Source: Simplicispira lacusdiani (GTDB lineage Bacteria; Pseudomonadota; Gammaproteobacteria; Burkholderiales; Burkholderiaceae_C). Taken from it: DNA of 64,000 nt. The DNA lies in NCBI RefSeq assembly GCF_003604195.1, contig NZ_QXGR01000001.1, positions 186,001 through 250,000 of the forward strand, read 5' to 3'. The notes below the pieces were generated by a model. That model was given only the letters and a program-made list of their open reading frames with translations, was not told the origin of the DNA and made no database searches. Shown in pieces: positions 17,001-27,634 of the stretch (position 1 is the first letter of the stretch; each line of letters opens with the position of its first letter). A program made the translations under genes and the position numbers.

Positions 17001-17587
17001 TGGCCCCGGCCCTGCACATGCGCAGCGTGAACCTGGGCGCCGCCCGGCGCATGCGCATCGGCGAGCGCCAGATCCTCACCGCCATCGGCAAATCCCCCAT
17101 TTCGGGCCCCGTGGCCGTGGGCCGGCTGGGGCTGGAGGGGGACGAGCAGGCCGACCTGAGCGTGCACGGCGGCCTGGACAAGGCGGTATACGCCTACCCG
17201 GCCGCGCACTACGCCTTCTGGCAGGCGCAGCGGCGCGAGCGCGGGATCAGCCCGTTCGACGAAACCCTGCCGCCCGGCTTCCTGGGCGAGAACCTCACCG
17301 TGGAGGGCCTGCTGGAACACGAGGTGTTCGTGGGCGACCGGCTGCGCTTCCCCGATTGCGTGCTGCGCGTGACCGCGCCGCGCGAGCCCTGTTACAAGTT
17401 CAACGCGGTGATGGGCTTCGCCCAGGCGGGCCGCGCCATGGCGCTGGCAGGCTGCTGCGGCTTTTACCTGGCGGTGGAGCAGACGGGCACACTCGCGGCG
17501 GGCCAGCAGGCGGTGCTGGAGCCCGGGCAGCGCGGCCTGAGCATCGCCCAGGCCTTTGCCGGGAAGTTCGCGAAGCACGCGCGCTGA
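17000..17587 (+). CDS. MOSC-domain protein (YiiM-like)
   Basis: 195 residues. The MOSC domain carries molybdenum cofactor-linked sulfur chemistry in YiiM/MOSC sulfurases. Visible are GLEGDEQADLSVHGG, GFLGENLTVEG and the cysteine segment APREPCYKFNAVMG, with the likely catalytic Cys. It probably acts in molybdenum-cofactor-dependent reduction, for example of hydroxylated bases, together with an electron carrier; the coupled flavin reductase would fit that. The ATG overlaps the upstream stop. Confidence 0.88.
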   Translation: MAPALHMRSVNLGAARRMRIGERQILTAIGKSPISGPVAVGRLGLEGDEQADLSVHGGLDKAVYAYPAAHYAFWQAQRRERGISPFDETLPPGFLGENLTVEGLLEHEVFVGDRLRFPDCVLRVTAPREPCYKFNAVMGFAQAGRAMALAGCCGFYLAVEQTGTLAAGQQAVLEPGQRGLSIAQAFAGKFAKHAR

Positions 17588-17595
17588 GCGCGCGG

Positions 17596-17652
17596 CGCTC
17601 CTTTTTCAATAGCTGCCGGCGCATTCCCCATGCGCCCTGAAAGCCAATTCGA
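17596..17652 (+). repeat. R1 repeat between MOSC gene and minE
   Basis: CTTTTTCAATAGCTGCCGGC, then CATGCGCCCTGAAAGCCAAT. It fills the gap between the convergent MOSC gene and minE. Confidence 0.65.
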
Positions 17653-17660
17653 TCAAAAAA

Positions 17661-17927
17661 TCAGCGCCCGGCCTCGGGCAACTCGATCTTCACTTCGAGC
17701 ACTTCGAGGTTGTCCTGGCGCTCCAGGTGCACCTTGAGGTCGTCGGGGTTGATCTTGACGTACTTGGAGATCACGGCCACCAGTTCGCGCTGCAGCGCGG
17801 GCAGGTAGTCGGGCTCGGAGGCATTGCGGCCGCTGCGTTCGTGCGCCAGGATGATCTGCAGGCGCTCCTTGGCGACGCTGGCGGTTTTCTTCTTTTCGCC
17901 GAGCAGGAAGGAGAGGAAGGATGCCAT
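17661..17927 (-). CDS. minE: cell division topological specificity factor MinE
   Basis: 88 residues, the usual length. The N-terminal anti-MinCD region ([24 protein letters not shown]) with membrane-targeting start and the C-terminal dimer/topology domain are recognisable. It drives the pole-to-pole oscillation of MinCD by stimulating the MinD ATPase. It follows minD by 3 bases, the last gene of minC-minD-minE. Confidence 0.96.
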   Translation of the reverse strand: MASFLSFLLGEKKKTASVAKERLQIILAHERSGRNASEPDYLPALQRELVAVISKYVKINPDDLKVHLERQDNLEVLEVKIELPEAGR

Positions 17928-17930
17928 GGC

Positions 17931-18746
17931 TTATTTGCCTCCGAACAGGCGCTTGAAGAAACCGGGCTTTTCGGCCTCGATGAAGCGCAGGGGCTTGTCC
18001 TGCCCCAGGAAACGGTCGATCACGTCCTTGTAGGCCTCGGACACATCCGAGCCCTGGGCGTGGATGGCGGGCGTGCCCTGGTTGGACGACTGCAGCACCA
18101 CCTCGGACTCGGGCACCACGCCGATCAGCTTGATGCGCAGGATGTCCTGGATGTCCTCCAGGCTCAGCATCTGCCCGTCTTCCACGCGGCTGGGGTTGTA
18201 GCGCGTGATGAGCAGGTGCTCCTTGATCGGGTCGCCGCCCTCGATGGCGCGCTTGGTCTTGCTGCCGAGCATGCCCAGGATGCGGTCGGAGTCGCGCACG
18301 CTGGACACCTCGGGGTTGGTCACCAGCAGCGCCTCGTCGGCGAAGTGCATGGCCATGAGAGCGCCGCTTTCGATGCCGGCGGGCGAGTCGCAGACGATGT
18401 ACTCGAAGCCCATGTCGGAGAGGTCCTTGAGGATCTTCTCGACGCCTTCGATGCGCAGGGCGTCCTTGTCGCGCGTCTGGCTGGCGGCCAGCACGAACAG
18501 GTTGTCGCACTGCTTGTCCTTGATGAGGGCCTGGTTCAGGTTGGCCTCGCCGTGGATCACGTTGATGAGGTCGTACACCACGCGGCGCTCGCAGCCCATG
18601 ATGAGGTCGAGGTTGCGCAGGCCGACGTCGAAATCGATCACGGCGGTCTTGTGGCCGCGCAGGGCGAGGCCGGTGGCGAAGCTGGCACTGGTGGTGGTCT
18701 TGCCCACGCCACCCTTGCCGGAGGTCACGACGACGATTTTGGCCAT
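17931..18746 (-). CDS. minD: septum site-determining ATPase MinD
   Basis: 271 residues. It has the deviant Walker A motif GKGGVGKTTTS, the switch motif CDSPAGIESG, and a C-terminal amphipathic membrane-targeting helix (KPGFFKRLFGGK). It binds the membrane with ATP and recruits MinC to block Z-ring formation at the poles. Between minC (35 bases upstream) and minE. Confidence 0.97.
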   Translation of the reverse strand: MAKIVVVTSGKGGVGKTTTSASFATGLALRGHKTAVIDFDVGLRNLDLIMGCERRVVYDLINVIHGEANLNQALIKDKQCDNLFVLAASQTRDKDALRIEGVEKILKDLSDMGFEYIVCDSPAGIESGALMAMHFADEALLVTNPEVSSVRDSDRILGMLGSKTKRAIEGGDPIKEHLLITRYNPSRVEDGQMLSLEDIQDILRIKLIGVVPESEVVLQSSNQGTPAIHAQGSDVSEAYKDVIDRFLGQDKPLRFIEAEKPGFFKRLFGGK

Positions 18747-18781
18747 GTGATGCTGGTTCCCAGTGGGTTGATAGAGAGGAA

Positions 18782-19510
18782 TCAGGCGAGTGGCTCGATG
18801 AGGAGCTTCTCGCCGTCGAGCCGCACCTGGGCCGGCTTGCCGCGCACGTTGTCGGGCAGTTCGGTCTCGGTGGTGCGGTAGATGCCCGCGATGGAGACGA
18901 GCTGCGGCTCCAGGCAGGTGGAAATGATGCGGGCCTCGGCGTTGCCGCGCGCGCCGGCGATGGCGCGGCCGCGCAGCGGCGCGTAGACATGGATGTTGCC
19001 GTCGGCGATGACCTCGGCGCCAAAGCTCACCATGGCCATCACGATCAGGTCGGCGCCGCGCGCATAGACCTGCTGGCCCGAGCGCAGCGGCTTGTCGATC
19101 ACGACGGCGGCCGGGCCGGCCACGGGCACCTCGACCGGCACCTCGCGCACCTGCGCATGCGCCTCGGCGCGCGCGGGCGGCGCCTCGGGCGCGGCCACCA
19201 GGCCGGCGGCGTGCGCGGCCTCCATCTGCGCCGGGCTGCCGCCACGCACCGCCACGGGCAGCGTGCGGTGCTGGCGCAAGAGCGCGGACACGGCGGCGAA
19301 GTCGATGGGTTCGGGCGCCTCGCGCACGGGCGCCAGGTCGATCAGCACCGGGTCGTTGTCGAAAAAGCCAGGGTCGTCGGCCAAGCGCTCGGCCAGATCG
19401 GCGGCGAGCACGGCGGCGTTGGTGGTCTTGAGCACCACGGCCACCACCGGCAGCGAGGCGCTCTTGAGGTCAAAACTGGTGCGGGCGTGGCCCGCCGTGT
19501 CAACGGCCAT
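18782..19510 (-). CDS. minC: septum site-determining protein MinC
   Basis: 242 residues: an N-terminal FtsZ-inhibiting domain (FDLKSASLPVVAVVLK...), an Ala/Pro/Glu-rich linker (about residues 115-150), and the C-terminal beta-helix domain with RSGQQVYARGADLIV, GNIHVYAPLRGRAIAG and GNAEARIIS. First gene of the min operon. The ATG at 19510 is the first that fits the family; the frame is open upstream without homology. Confidence 0.95.
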   Translation of the reverse strand: MAVDTAGHARTSFDLKSASLPVVAVVLKTTNAAVLAADLAERLADDPGFFDNDPVLIDLAPVREAPEPIDFAAVSALLRQHRTLPVAVRGGSPAQMEAAHAAGLVAAPEAPPARAEAHAQVREVPVEVPVAGPAAVVIDKPLRSGQQVYARGADLIVMAMVSFGAEVIADGNIHVYAPLRGRAIAGARGNAEARIISTCLEPQLVSIAGIYRTTETELPDNVRGKPAQVRLDGEKLLIEPLA

Positions 19511-19749
19511 GGATGTGTGGGGGGGATGCGAACAAGGCGCTGGCGCAGCCAGTGCCGGAGCCGGGAAGTGTACCGTGCCCCTGGCACGGCGCGCCGCCGC
19601 CCCCCCGCGCGGCCATGGTGCAAACCCTAGTGCGCAGGGCACCGGCATTTCTGTCACCATGGAACCGACGGAAACATCTGTATGCAGGCGTGTGCAGGCC
19701 CGCGCCCCATCACCGTCCTTGCAAGGCCGCCCGTTCACCCGGAGGAACG

Positions 19750-22242
19750 TTGGACCCGCGCAAGAATTTCCTCGGCACCCTCGCCCCGCCGGACGAGCTC
19801 AAGCTGTTCCGCGACATGCTGGAGCACCTGCCGGTGGGCATCGCGCTGTTCGACGCCGACCTGCGCGTGACCGCCATCAACCACCTGCTGCTGCGCTTGC
19901 TGGACTTCCCCCCGGAGCTGTTTGCCCCGCGCCTGCCCACGCTGGAGGACCTGCTGTATTTCAACGCCTGCCGGGGCGAATACGGCCCGGGCGACCCGCG
20001 CGAGCTGACGCGCCAGCGCATGGACCTGGCGCGCAAGCGCGAGGCGCACCGCTTCGTGCGCCAGCGCCCGGGCGGCGCCATGATCGAGGTGATCGGCGCC
20101 CCGCTGCCCGGCGGCGGCTTCGCCAGCATCTACACCGACATCACCGAGCGCGAGCACAACGCCACGGCCATGCACGACCAGGCGCTCTACCTGACCAACG
20201 TGCTGGCGCATCTGCCGCAGGGCATCTCGGTGTTCGACGAGCAGTTGCGCCTCAAGTGCTGGAACGACAAGCTGCTGGAGGTGCTCGACCTGCCGCCCGA
20301 GGGCGTGTACCCCGACGTGCCGTTCGAGGACCTGATCCGCTACCCCGCCCAGCGCGGCGAGTTCGGCCCGGGCGACCCCGAGGCCTATGTCGCGCAGCGC
20401 CGCGAATGGGCGCTGCGCTTCGAGCCGCACCGGCTCGAACGCCACCGCCCCAATGGCCGCACACACCTCGTCGAGGGCCGGCCCATGCAGGCAGACGGCC
20501 GCACCGTGGGCTTCATCACCAGCTACACCGACATCACCGAGAACAAGGCGCGCGAGGCCACGCTGGCCGAGAAGAACGAACTGCTGCAGACCCTGGCCGA
20601 CAACCTGCCCTGCGGCGTGAGCATCTTCGACAAGGACCTCCATCTGGTGCTGATGAACGACGAGGCCATCCGCCTGCTGGGCTTCACGCGCGAACTGGTG
20701 GACCAGCGCCCGCATTTCTCCGCGCTGGCGCGCTTCAACGCCGAGCGCGGCGAATACGGCACGGTGGACGTGGAACGCTTCGTGGCCGAACTCACGGCCA
20801 AGGCGCAGCACCCCACGCAGCACCACCTGGAACGCGTGCGCCCCAACGGCACGGTGATCGACATCATGGGCGCCCCCCTGCCCCATGGCGGCTTCGTCAG
20901 CATCTATTCCGACGTTACCGAGCAGCGCCAGGCGGCCCAGGCCATCGAGCGGCTGGCGCACCACGACACCCTTACCGGCCTGGCCAACCGCTACACGCTG
21001 GAGGCCCGGCTGGACCAGCTCGTGGCGGACGCGCGGCGCCACGGCCGGCGCCTGGCCGTGCTGTTCCTCGACATGGACAACTTCAAGGGCATCAACGACA
21101 GCCTGGGCCACGCCATGGGCGACGACTTCCTGCGCGAAACGGCCCGCCGCCTGCGTGACGCCGTGCGCGCCAACGACATCGTGGCCCGCCTGGGCGGCGA
21201 CGAGTTCGTGGTGGTGCTGACCGAGGTGGACAACCCGCAGCACGCCATCAACGTGGCCTCCAAGCTGCTCGAACAACTCGCCCGGCCCGTGGTGCTGGCG
21301 GGGCACGAGCTGCGCGCCAGCACCTCCATCGGCATCTGCTTCTACCCCGAGGACGGCCAGGACCGTGGCAGCCTGATGCAAAGCGCCGACATCGCCATGT
21401 ACCAGGCCAAGGGCATGGGCAAGGGGGTCTACCGCTGCTTCGACGCCGACATGATGGCCCTGGCCGCGCGCCGCGCCGCGCTGGAGCGCGCGCTCAAGCA
21501 GGCCGTGGCGCAACAGGCCTTCGACGTGCACTACCAGCCCCTGCTCGACTGCCGCGGCGGCCAGGTGCGCGGCCTCGAAGCCTTGATCCGCTGGCGGGAC
21601 CCGGAGGGGCGGTGGATACCTCCGCTCGACTTCATTCCGCTGGCCGAGGAGCTGGGCCTGATCAACCAGATGGGCGAATGGGTGCTGCGCACCGCCTGCG
21701 CGGCCCTGGCGCAATGGCGCCAGCAAGGGCTGGAACTGACGGTCTCGGTCAACCTCAGCGCCGTGCAACTGCGCAACCCCCAGCTGCCCGAGCAGATCGC
21801 CGACGCCCTGCGCACGCACGGCCTGCCCGCCAGCGCGCTGACCCTGGAAGTCACGGAATCGGTCGCCATGCAAGACCCGCTGGCCAGCGTGCGCCGGCTC
21901 GAACAGATCCGCGCGCTCGGCGTGCGCCTGGCCATGGACGACTTCGGCACGGGCTACTCGTCGCTGGCCTACCTGCAGCGCCTGCCACTGGACTACCTCA
22001 AGCTCGACCGCACCTTCGTGCAGAACCTGGAATCCAGCCCCGGCGACGCCGCCATCTGCACCGCCACCATCGGCCTGGCGCACCACCTGGGCCTGGCGGT
22101 GGTGGCCGAGGGGGTGGAGACCGAAGGCCAGCATGCCTTTTTGGACAGCCTGGGCTGCGACATGTGCCAGGGCTACCTGTTCAGCCGCCCGCTGCCGCAG
22201 GAAGACGCCACAGCGTGGCTGCACGCGGCTGCGCAGCGCTGA
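19750..22242 (+). CDS. PAS-GGDEF-EAL cyclic-di-GMP signalling protein
   Basis: 830 residues and apparently soluble: three successive PAS domains of the same type (LPVGIALFDADLRV; LPQGISVFDEQLRL; LPCGVSIFDKDLHL), a GGDEF domain with intact GGDEF (482-486), and an EAL domain with EAL (610-612), DDFGTGYSS (about 730) and VVAEGVET. Both cyclase and phosphodiesterase sites look intact, so it could make or break c-di-GMP under PAS control. The start is TTG 19750, supported by a perfect GGAGG ribosome site ending five bases before it. Divergent from minC. Confidence 0.93.
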   Translation: MDPRKNFLGTLAPPDELKLFRDMLEHLPVGIALFDADLRVTAINHLLLRLLDFPPELFAPRLPTLEDLLYFNACRGEYGPGDPRELTRQRMDLARKREAHRFVRQRPGGAMIEVIGAPLPGGGFASIYTDITEREHNATAMHDQALYLTNVLAHLPQGISVFDEQLRLKCWNDKLLEVLDLPPEGVYPDVPFEDLIRYPAQRGEFGPGDPEAYVAQRREWALRFEPHRLERHRPNGRTHLVEGRPMQADGRTVGFITSYTDITENKAREATLAEKNELLQTLADNLPCGVSIFDKDLHLVLMNDEAIRLLGFTRELVDQRPHFSALARFNAERGEYGTVDVERFVAELTAKAQHPTQHHLERVRPNGTVIDIMGAPLPHGGFVSIYSDVTEQRQAAQAIERLAHHDTLTGLANRYTLEARLDQLVADARRHGRRLAVLFLDMDNFKGINDSLGHAMGDDFLRETARRLRDAVRANDIVARLGGDEFVVVLTEVDNPQHAINVASKLLEQLARPVVLAGHELRASTSIGICFYPEDGQDRGSLMQSADIAMYQAKGMGKGVYRCFDADMMALAARRAALERALKQAVAQQAFDVHYQPLLDCRGGQVRGLEALIRWRDPEGRWIPPLDFIPLAEELGLINQMGEWVLRTACAALAQWRQQGLELTVSVNLSAVQLRNPQLPEQIADALRTHGLPASALTLEVTESVAMQDPLASVRRLEQIRALGVRLAMDDFGTGYSSLAYLQRLPLDYLKLDRTFVQNLESSPGDAAICTATIGLAHHLGLAVVAEGVETEGQHAFLDSLGCDMCQGYLFSRPLPQEDATAWLHAAAQR

Positions 22243-22311
22243 ACCACGGCGGCAGGCGGGGGCACTGCGTTCGCATCCCGCGCGGCGGTGCAGGCCCTCC
22301 GATAATGGGCC

Positions 22312-23238
22312 ATGCCCACGACCACCCGCAAACCCCACCTCGACACCCTCGCCATTTCCCTGTTGCTGGGCTGCTGCATGTTCTGGGGCGCGCAGCAGGT
22401 GCTGGTCAAGGCCACGGTGGCCGAGGTGGCGCCGGTGTACCAGGCCTTCGTGCGCTTTGCCATGGCGACGGCGGCGGTGGCTGCCTGGTGCTGGTGGCGC
22501 GGGGTGCGCCTGGGCGGCGCCCACGAGCCGCACGGCGCGATGGGCGCGGGGCTGTTGGCGGGGGCGCTGTTCGCGGGCGAGTTCGCCTGTATCTATGTGG
22601 GTCTGCAGTACACGACGGCCTCGCGGCTGACGGTGTTTCTGTACTGCGCGCCGTTCTGGGTGGCGCTGCTGCTGCCGCGCTTCGTGCCCGGCGAGGGGCT
22701 GCGCGGCATGCAGTGGCTGGGCCTGGCGGGCGCCTTCGTGGGCGTTGCGCTGGCCTTCGGCGATGGGCTGTTCGGCCCGGCCAACGCCGCCCTGCCGCGC
22801 GCCTGGCTGGGCGACGCGCTGGGCCTGCTGGCGGGCCTGCTGTGGGCGCTGACCACGCTGACCATCCGCGCCACGCCGCTGGGCCAGGTGGCGCCCGCCA
22901 AGCAACTGTTCTACCAGGTGGCGGTGAGCACGGCGGTGCTGCCCGTGCTGTCGCTCGCGCTGGGCGAGCGCTGGAGCCTCGACTTCAGCGGCTTCGCCAC
23001 GGCCTCGCTGCTGGTGCAGGCGCTGGTGGGCGCGTTCGCCAGCTACCTGGCCTGGATGTGGATGCTGGCGCACTACCCGGCCACGAAGATTTCGGTGTTC
23101 GTGTTCCTCACACCGGTGTTCGCGCTGCTGGCCGGCGCCTGGTGGCTGGGCGAACCCATCACGCCCGGGCTGGTGGCCGCACTGGCGCTGGTGGCGGCGG
23201 GCATCGTGCTGGTGAACCGCAAGCCCGCGGCGGCCTGA
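22312..23238 (+). CDS. DMT-superfamily (EamA) transporter
   Basis: 308 residues with about ten predicted membrane spans arranged as two EamA repeats (LLLGCCMFWGAQQVLVKATV...; LGLLAGLLWALTTLTIRAT...). These inner-membrane exporters carry metabolites such as amino acids or nucleobases; the substrate cannot be told. The ATG at 22312 starts the first helix after a short basic tail. An R1 repeat begins just after the stop. Confidence 0.88.
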   Translation: MPTTTRKPHLDTLAISLLLGCCMFWGAQQVLVKATVAEVAPVYQAFVRFAMATAAVAAWCWWRGVRLGGAHEPHGAMGAGLLAGALFAGEFACIYVGLQYTTASRLTVFLYCAPFWVALLLPRFVPGEGLRGMQWLGLAGAFVGVALAFGDGLFGPANAALPRAWLGDALGLLAGLLWALTTLTIRATPLGQVAPAKQLFYQVAVSTAVLPVLSLALGERWSLDFSGFATASLLVQALVGAFASYLAWMWMLAHYPATKISVFVFLTPVFALLAGAWWLGEPITPGLVAALALVAAGIVLVNRKPAAA

Positions 23239-23245
23239 ATTTCAA

Positions 23246-23307
23246 GCCAAAACAGGCTCTGGCGCCCGATCCATGAGCGCCAGAAGCTATTGAATCAATA
23301 GCAAAAC
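23246..23307 (-). repeat. R1 repeat between convergent genes
   Basis: On the minus strand: TTTTGCTATTGATTCAATAG, then CTTCTGGCGCTCATGGATCG, then GGCGCCAGAGCCTGTTTTGG. One of the best preserved copies, in the gap between the DMT transporter and trpB2 genes. Its core GCTATTGATTCAATAGC is itself a perfect inverted repeat. Confidence 0.8.
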
Positions 23308-23351
23308 CTGAGCAGCCGCGCCGGACGCAAGCCGCTCAGGGAGGCGCTGCC

Positions 23352-24713
<1,362 letters not shown>

Positions 24714-24812
24714 CGCTTCTTCTCCTCGTTGGGTAATGACAACCGGGCCAGCGGGAAGACCCGCTGCAAAACCGGCCCATCCTACCAGCGGCACCCCGCA
24801 TGCAACTGACAC

Positions 24813-24843
24813 GGCCCAAGCCCGCCGCGCCCCAGGGGGTTGC
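24813..24843 (-). repeat. R2 repeat fragment, copy d
   Basis: CCCGCCGCGCCCCAGGGGGT followed by TGCTCA, abutting the pssA stop codon. It matches the gene-proximal end of the longer R2 copies at 11.4 and 36.2 kb; the rest is missing. Confidence 0.5.
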
Positions 24844-25470
24844 TCAGAATTTCGGTATCTTGATGCGGCTGATCATGAGCGAGCCGGACACGGCGAACAG
24901 CAGCACCAGCGGGTGCAGCGTGAAGCCGCCCAGGCGCACGCTGCCGCCCCACAGGTGCGGGCCCACGGCGCCCTGCGAGGCCGCCAGCGCCAGCAGGCCG
25001 ACGAGGACGATGGAGGTGGGGATGGGCGTGCCCTCGAAATACTTCACCTTGTCGCCGCCCTCCGACAGCGCCTCGGCCGTGACGTTGAAGCGTGCCAGGC
25101 GCGAGACGCCGCAGGCCACGAAGTAGACCAGCACGATGCGGTCGTACAGGCCCTGCATGCCGCAGCCGTAGGCGATGACGGCCGGCGCCACGCCGAACGA
25201 GATGATGTCGGCCAGCGAATCGAGTTCACGCCCGAGGGCCGAGCTCTTGTGCTGCCAGCGCGCCACGCGGCCATCGAGCACGTCGAACACCAGCGCCGCC
25301 AGCACCAAGGCGCAGGCGAAATAGACATGCACCACGGCGCCGTTCTGCAGGTACGACAGCACCGAGAACAGCGCGCCCGTGCCGCACACGGCGTTGCCCA
25401 GCGTGACCCAGTCGGCCAGCTGGAACTCGCGGATCATGGAGAAGCGCTTGGGCGGGGTGGCGGATGGCAT
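24844..25470 (-). CDS. pssA: CDP-diacylglycerol--serine O-phosphatidyltransferase
   Basis: 208 residues, multi-span membrane enzyme making phosphatidylserine, the precursor of phosphatidylethanolamine. The CDP-alcohol phosphotransferase signature is complete: DVLDGRVAR, then G-RELDSLAD with the spacing DG-x2-AR-x8-G-x3-D-x3-D, followed by SFGVAPA. This is the membrane (type II, Bacillus-like) PssA, not the peripheral E. coli form. The start at 25470 has CCAGGAGT upstream; a start at 25488 is possible. R2 fragment d touches the stop codon. Confidence 0.93.
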   Translation of the reverse strand: MPSATPPKRFSMIREFQLADWVTLGNAVCGTGALFSVLSYLQNGAVVHVYFACALVLAALVFDVLDGRVARWQHKSSALGRELDSLADIISFGVAPAVIAYGCGMQGLYDRIVLVYFVACGVSRLARFNVTAEALSEGGDKVKYFEGTPIPTSIVLVGLLALAASQGAVGPHLWGGSVRLGGFTLHPLVLLFAVSGSLMISRIKIPKF

Positions 25471-25573
25471 GGACGGCACTCCTGGCAAGGCCCGGGCCGC
25501 GCGACCCGGGCGGTGGGTAGCTGCCCATTATGGCCAGCCCCCGCCGCGCCGGGGTAGGACAAGGCGCGGTGCT

Positions 25574-27634
25574 TCAGGCCACCGCCGCAGCGCGGCTTGC
25601 AGCGAAAGCGACGTACCAGGCCAGGCAGCCCGGGTTGGCCATGGCGTCCTGGTTGACCACCTTCTCCAGTGGCTGGCCCAGCAGCAGCTTCTTGATGGGC
25701 AGCTCCTGCTTCTTGCCGCTCAGGGTGCGCGGCACCTCGGCCACGGCGAAGATGTCGTCGGGCACGAAGCGCGGGCTGAGCGCGGTGCGGATGGCGTCGT
25801 TGATGCGCGCGCGCAGCGCGTCGTCGAGCGCGTGGCCGGGGCGCAGCACCACGAACAGCGGCATGTAGCTCTCACGGCCCAGGTATTCGAGGTCCACCAC
25901 CAGGCTGTCGAGCACCTCGGGCAGGGCCTCCACCGCGCTGTAGACCTCGCTCGTGCCCATGCGCAGGCCGTGGCGGTTGATGGTGGCGTCCGAGCGGCCG
26001 AAGATGACGCAGCCGCCCGCCTCGCCCGCGCCGATCTGGATCCAGTCGCCATGGCGCCAGACGGCGCCCATGGCGGCCGGGCCGTCGCCGCCGCCGGGCT
26101 TGCGGCCGTGGCCCGCGGGGTACATGTCGAAATAGCTCGCGAGGTAGCGCGCGCCGCTGTCGTCGCCCCACAGGTACAGCGGCATGGACGGAATGGGCTG
26201 GGTGCAGACCAGCTCGCCCACGGCGTCCAGCACCGGGCGGCCCTGCTCGTCCCAGGCCTCGACGGCGGCGCCGAGCATGCGGCACTGCATCTTGCCGGGC
26301 GCCTGGGGCAGTTCGCGGTTGCCGCCGATGAAGGCGCCCGCGAAGTCGGTGCCGCCCGAAATATTGCACCACCAGATGTTCTCGACGCCGGCCTGGGCCA
26401 TGAAGTCGGTGCCCCATTGCTGCACCTCGGCCGACAGCGGCGAGCCGGTGGAACCGAGCACGCGCAGGTACGACAGGTCGCCGCACTGCGCGGGCGTGAC
26501 GCCGGCCTTCATGCAGTTGGCGTAGAAGGCCGCGCCCGCGCCGAAGAAGGTCACGCCGGTCTCGGAGGCGAAGCGCCAGAGCGAGGCCCAGTCCGGGCGC
26601 TCCTTGCTGCCGCCGGGGTTGCCGTCGAAGACCACGCAGGTGGTGCCCGCGAGCAGGCCACCGACCTGGGCGTTCCACATCACCCAGCCGGTGGAGCTGT
26701 ACCAGTGGTAGCGCTCGCCCCAGCTGTTGGGCGCGTAGCTGCAGCCGATGTCGTTGTGCAGCGCGCCGAGCTGCAGCATCACCAGCACCATGCCGCCGTG
26801 GCCGTGCACGATGGGCTTCGGTAGCCCGGTGGTGCCGCTGGAATAGACGATCCACAGCGGGTGGTCGAACGGAAGCCAGAGCGGTTCGAAGGCGTCTGTT
26901 TCAGGGTCATTTTGGCCTGTAGCGCTCACCCAGCTTACGCAACCAGCTACCAAAACAGTAGCATCCAGATTGCCCAGCAGCAGCGTGTGGCGCACGCTGG
27001 GGAGCTGGGCGCGCAGCTCGGCGAGCACGCCCAGGCGGTCGTGGTCGCGCCCGCCGTAGCTCACGCCGTCCACGGCGATCAGCACCTTGGGCTCGATCTG
27101 GCGGAAACGGTCGAGCACGGCATGGGTGCCCATGTCGGGCGCGCAGACGCTCCACACGGCGCCGATGCTCACCGTGGCCAGGAAGGCCACGATGGTCTCG
27201 GGCACGTTGGGCAGATAGGCGGCCACGCGGTCGCCCGGCTGCACGCCCTGCGCCTGCAGGTGCAGCGCCAGCGAGGCCACCTGGCGGCGCAGCTCGGGCC
27301 AGGACATCTCGCGGTGCTGGCGCTTCTCGTTGCTGCTGACGATGGCCGGAAACCCGGCGGCGTGCGCGGCGTCCACATGGCGCAGCACCTGGCGCGCGTA
27401 GTTGACCTGGGCGCCCGGGAACCACTGCGCGCCGGGCATGGTGTTCTGCGCCAGCACGGCGCTGTGCGGCGTGGGCGATCGCAGGTCGAAATAGTCCCAG
27501 ATGCTCTGCCAGAAGGCGTCGAGGTCCGTGGTGGACCAGCGCCAGAGCGCGTCGTAGCTGTCGAACCGCAGGCCGCGCTGCGTGCGCAGCCAGTCCTGGT
27601 AGAGGCGGATTTGGGGAATGTAGGGCGCTTGCAT
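25574..27634 (-). CDS. aacS: acetoacetate--CoA ligase
   Basis: 686 residues of the ANL (acyl-CoA synthetase) superfamily; the sequence follows the acetoacetyl-CoA synthetase branch from end to end (YQDWLRTQRGLRFDSYDALWRWS; SSGTTGLPKPIVHGHGG; FGRSDATINRHGLRMGTSE; catalytic Lys in TLSGKKQELPIKKL). It activates acetoacetate with ATP and CoA, linked to ketone-body or PHB turnover. Residues about 222-243 (DATVLVAGCVSWVSATGQND) are encoded by an R1 repeat in frame, between the N-terminal domain and the FDHPLWIVYSSGTTG motif. The start at 27634 is the first ATG matching the family. Confidence 0.93.
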   Translation of the reverse strand: MQAPYIPQIRLYQDWLRTQRGLRFDSYDALWRWSTTDLDAFWQSIWDYFDLRSPTPHSAVLAQNTMPGAQWFPGAQVNYARQVLRHVDAAHAAGFPAIVSSNEKRQHREMSWPELRRQVASLALHLQAQGVQPGDRVAAYLPNVPETIVAFLATVSIGAVWSVCAPDMGTHAVLDRFRQIEPKVLIAVDGVSYGGRDHDRLGVLAELRAQLPSVRHTLLLGNLDATVLVAGCVSWVSATGQNDPETDAFEPLWLPFDHPLWIVYSSGTTGLPKPIVHGHGGMVLVMLQLGALHNDIGCSYAPNSWGERYHWYSSTGWVMWNAQVGGLLAGTTCVVFDGNPGGSKERPDWASLWRFASETGVTFFGAGAAFYANCMKAGVTPAQCGDLSYLRVLGSTGSPLSAEVQQWGTDFMAQAGVENIWWCNISGGTDFAGAFIGGNRELPQAPGKMQCRMLGAAVEAWDEQGRPVLDAVGELVCTQPIPSMPLYLWGDDSGARYLASYFDMYPAGHGRKPGGGDGPAAMGAVWRHGDWIQIGAGEAGGCVIFGRSDATINRHGLRMGTSEVYSAVEALPEVLDSLVVDLEYLGRESYMPLFVVLRPGHALDDALRARINDAIRTALSPRFVPDDIFAVAEVPRTLSGKKQELPIKKLLLGQPLEKVVNQDAMANPGCLAWYVAFAASRAAAVA
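26904..26964 (-). repeat. R1 repeat inside aacS (in frame)
   Basis: On the minus strand: GATGCTACTGTTTTGGTAGC, then TGGTTGCGTAAGCTGGGTGA, then GCGCTACAGGCCAAAATGAC. It follows the order of the intergenic copies (GCTA..TAGCT...GCG..AGCGCTA.AGGCCA) closely. The GC content drops below that of the flanking gene, and the reading frame is kept open. Confidence 0.75.

Noticed and set aside
19735..23073. 1112-residue open frame on the minus strand
   Set aside because: Antisense shadow of the PAS-GGDEF-EAL and DMT genes; its product is low-complexity (His/Arg/Ala-rich) and matches nothing.
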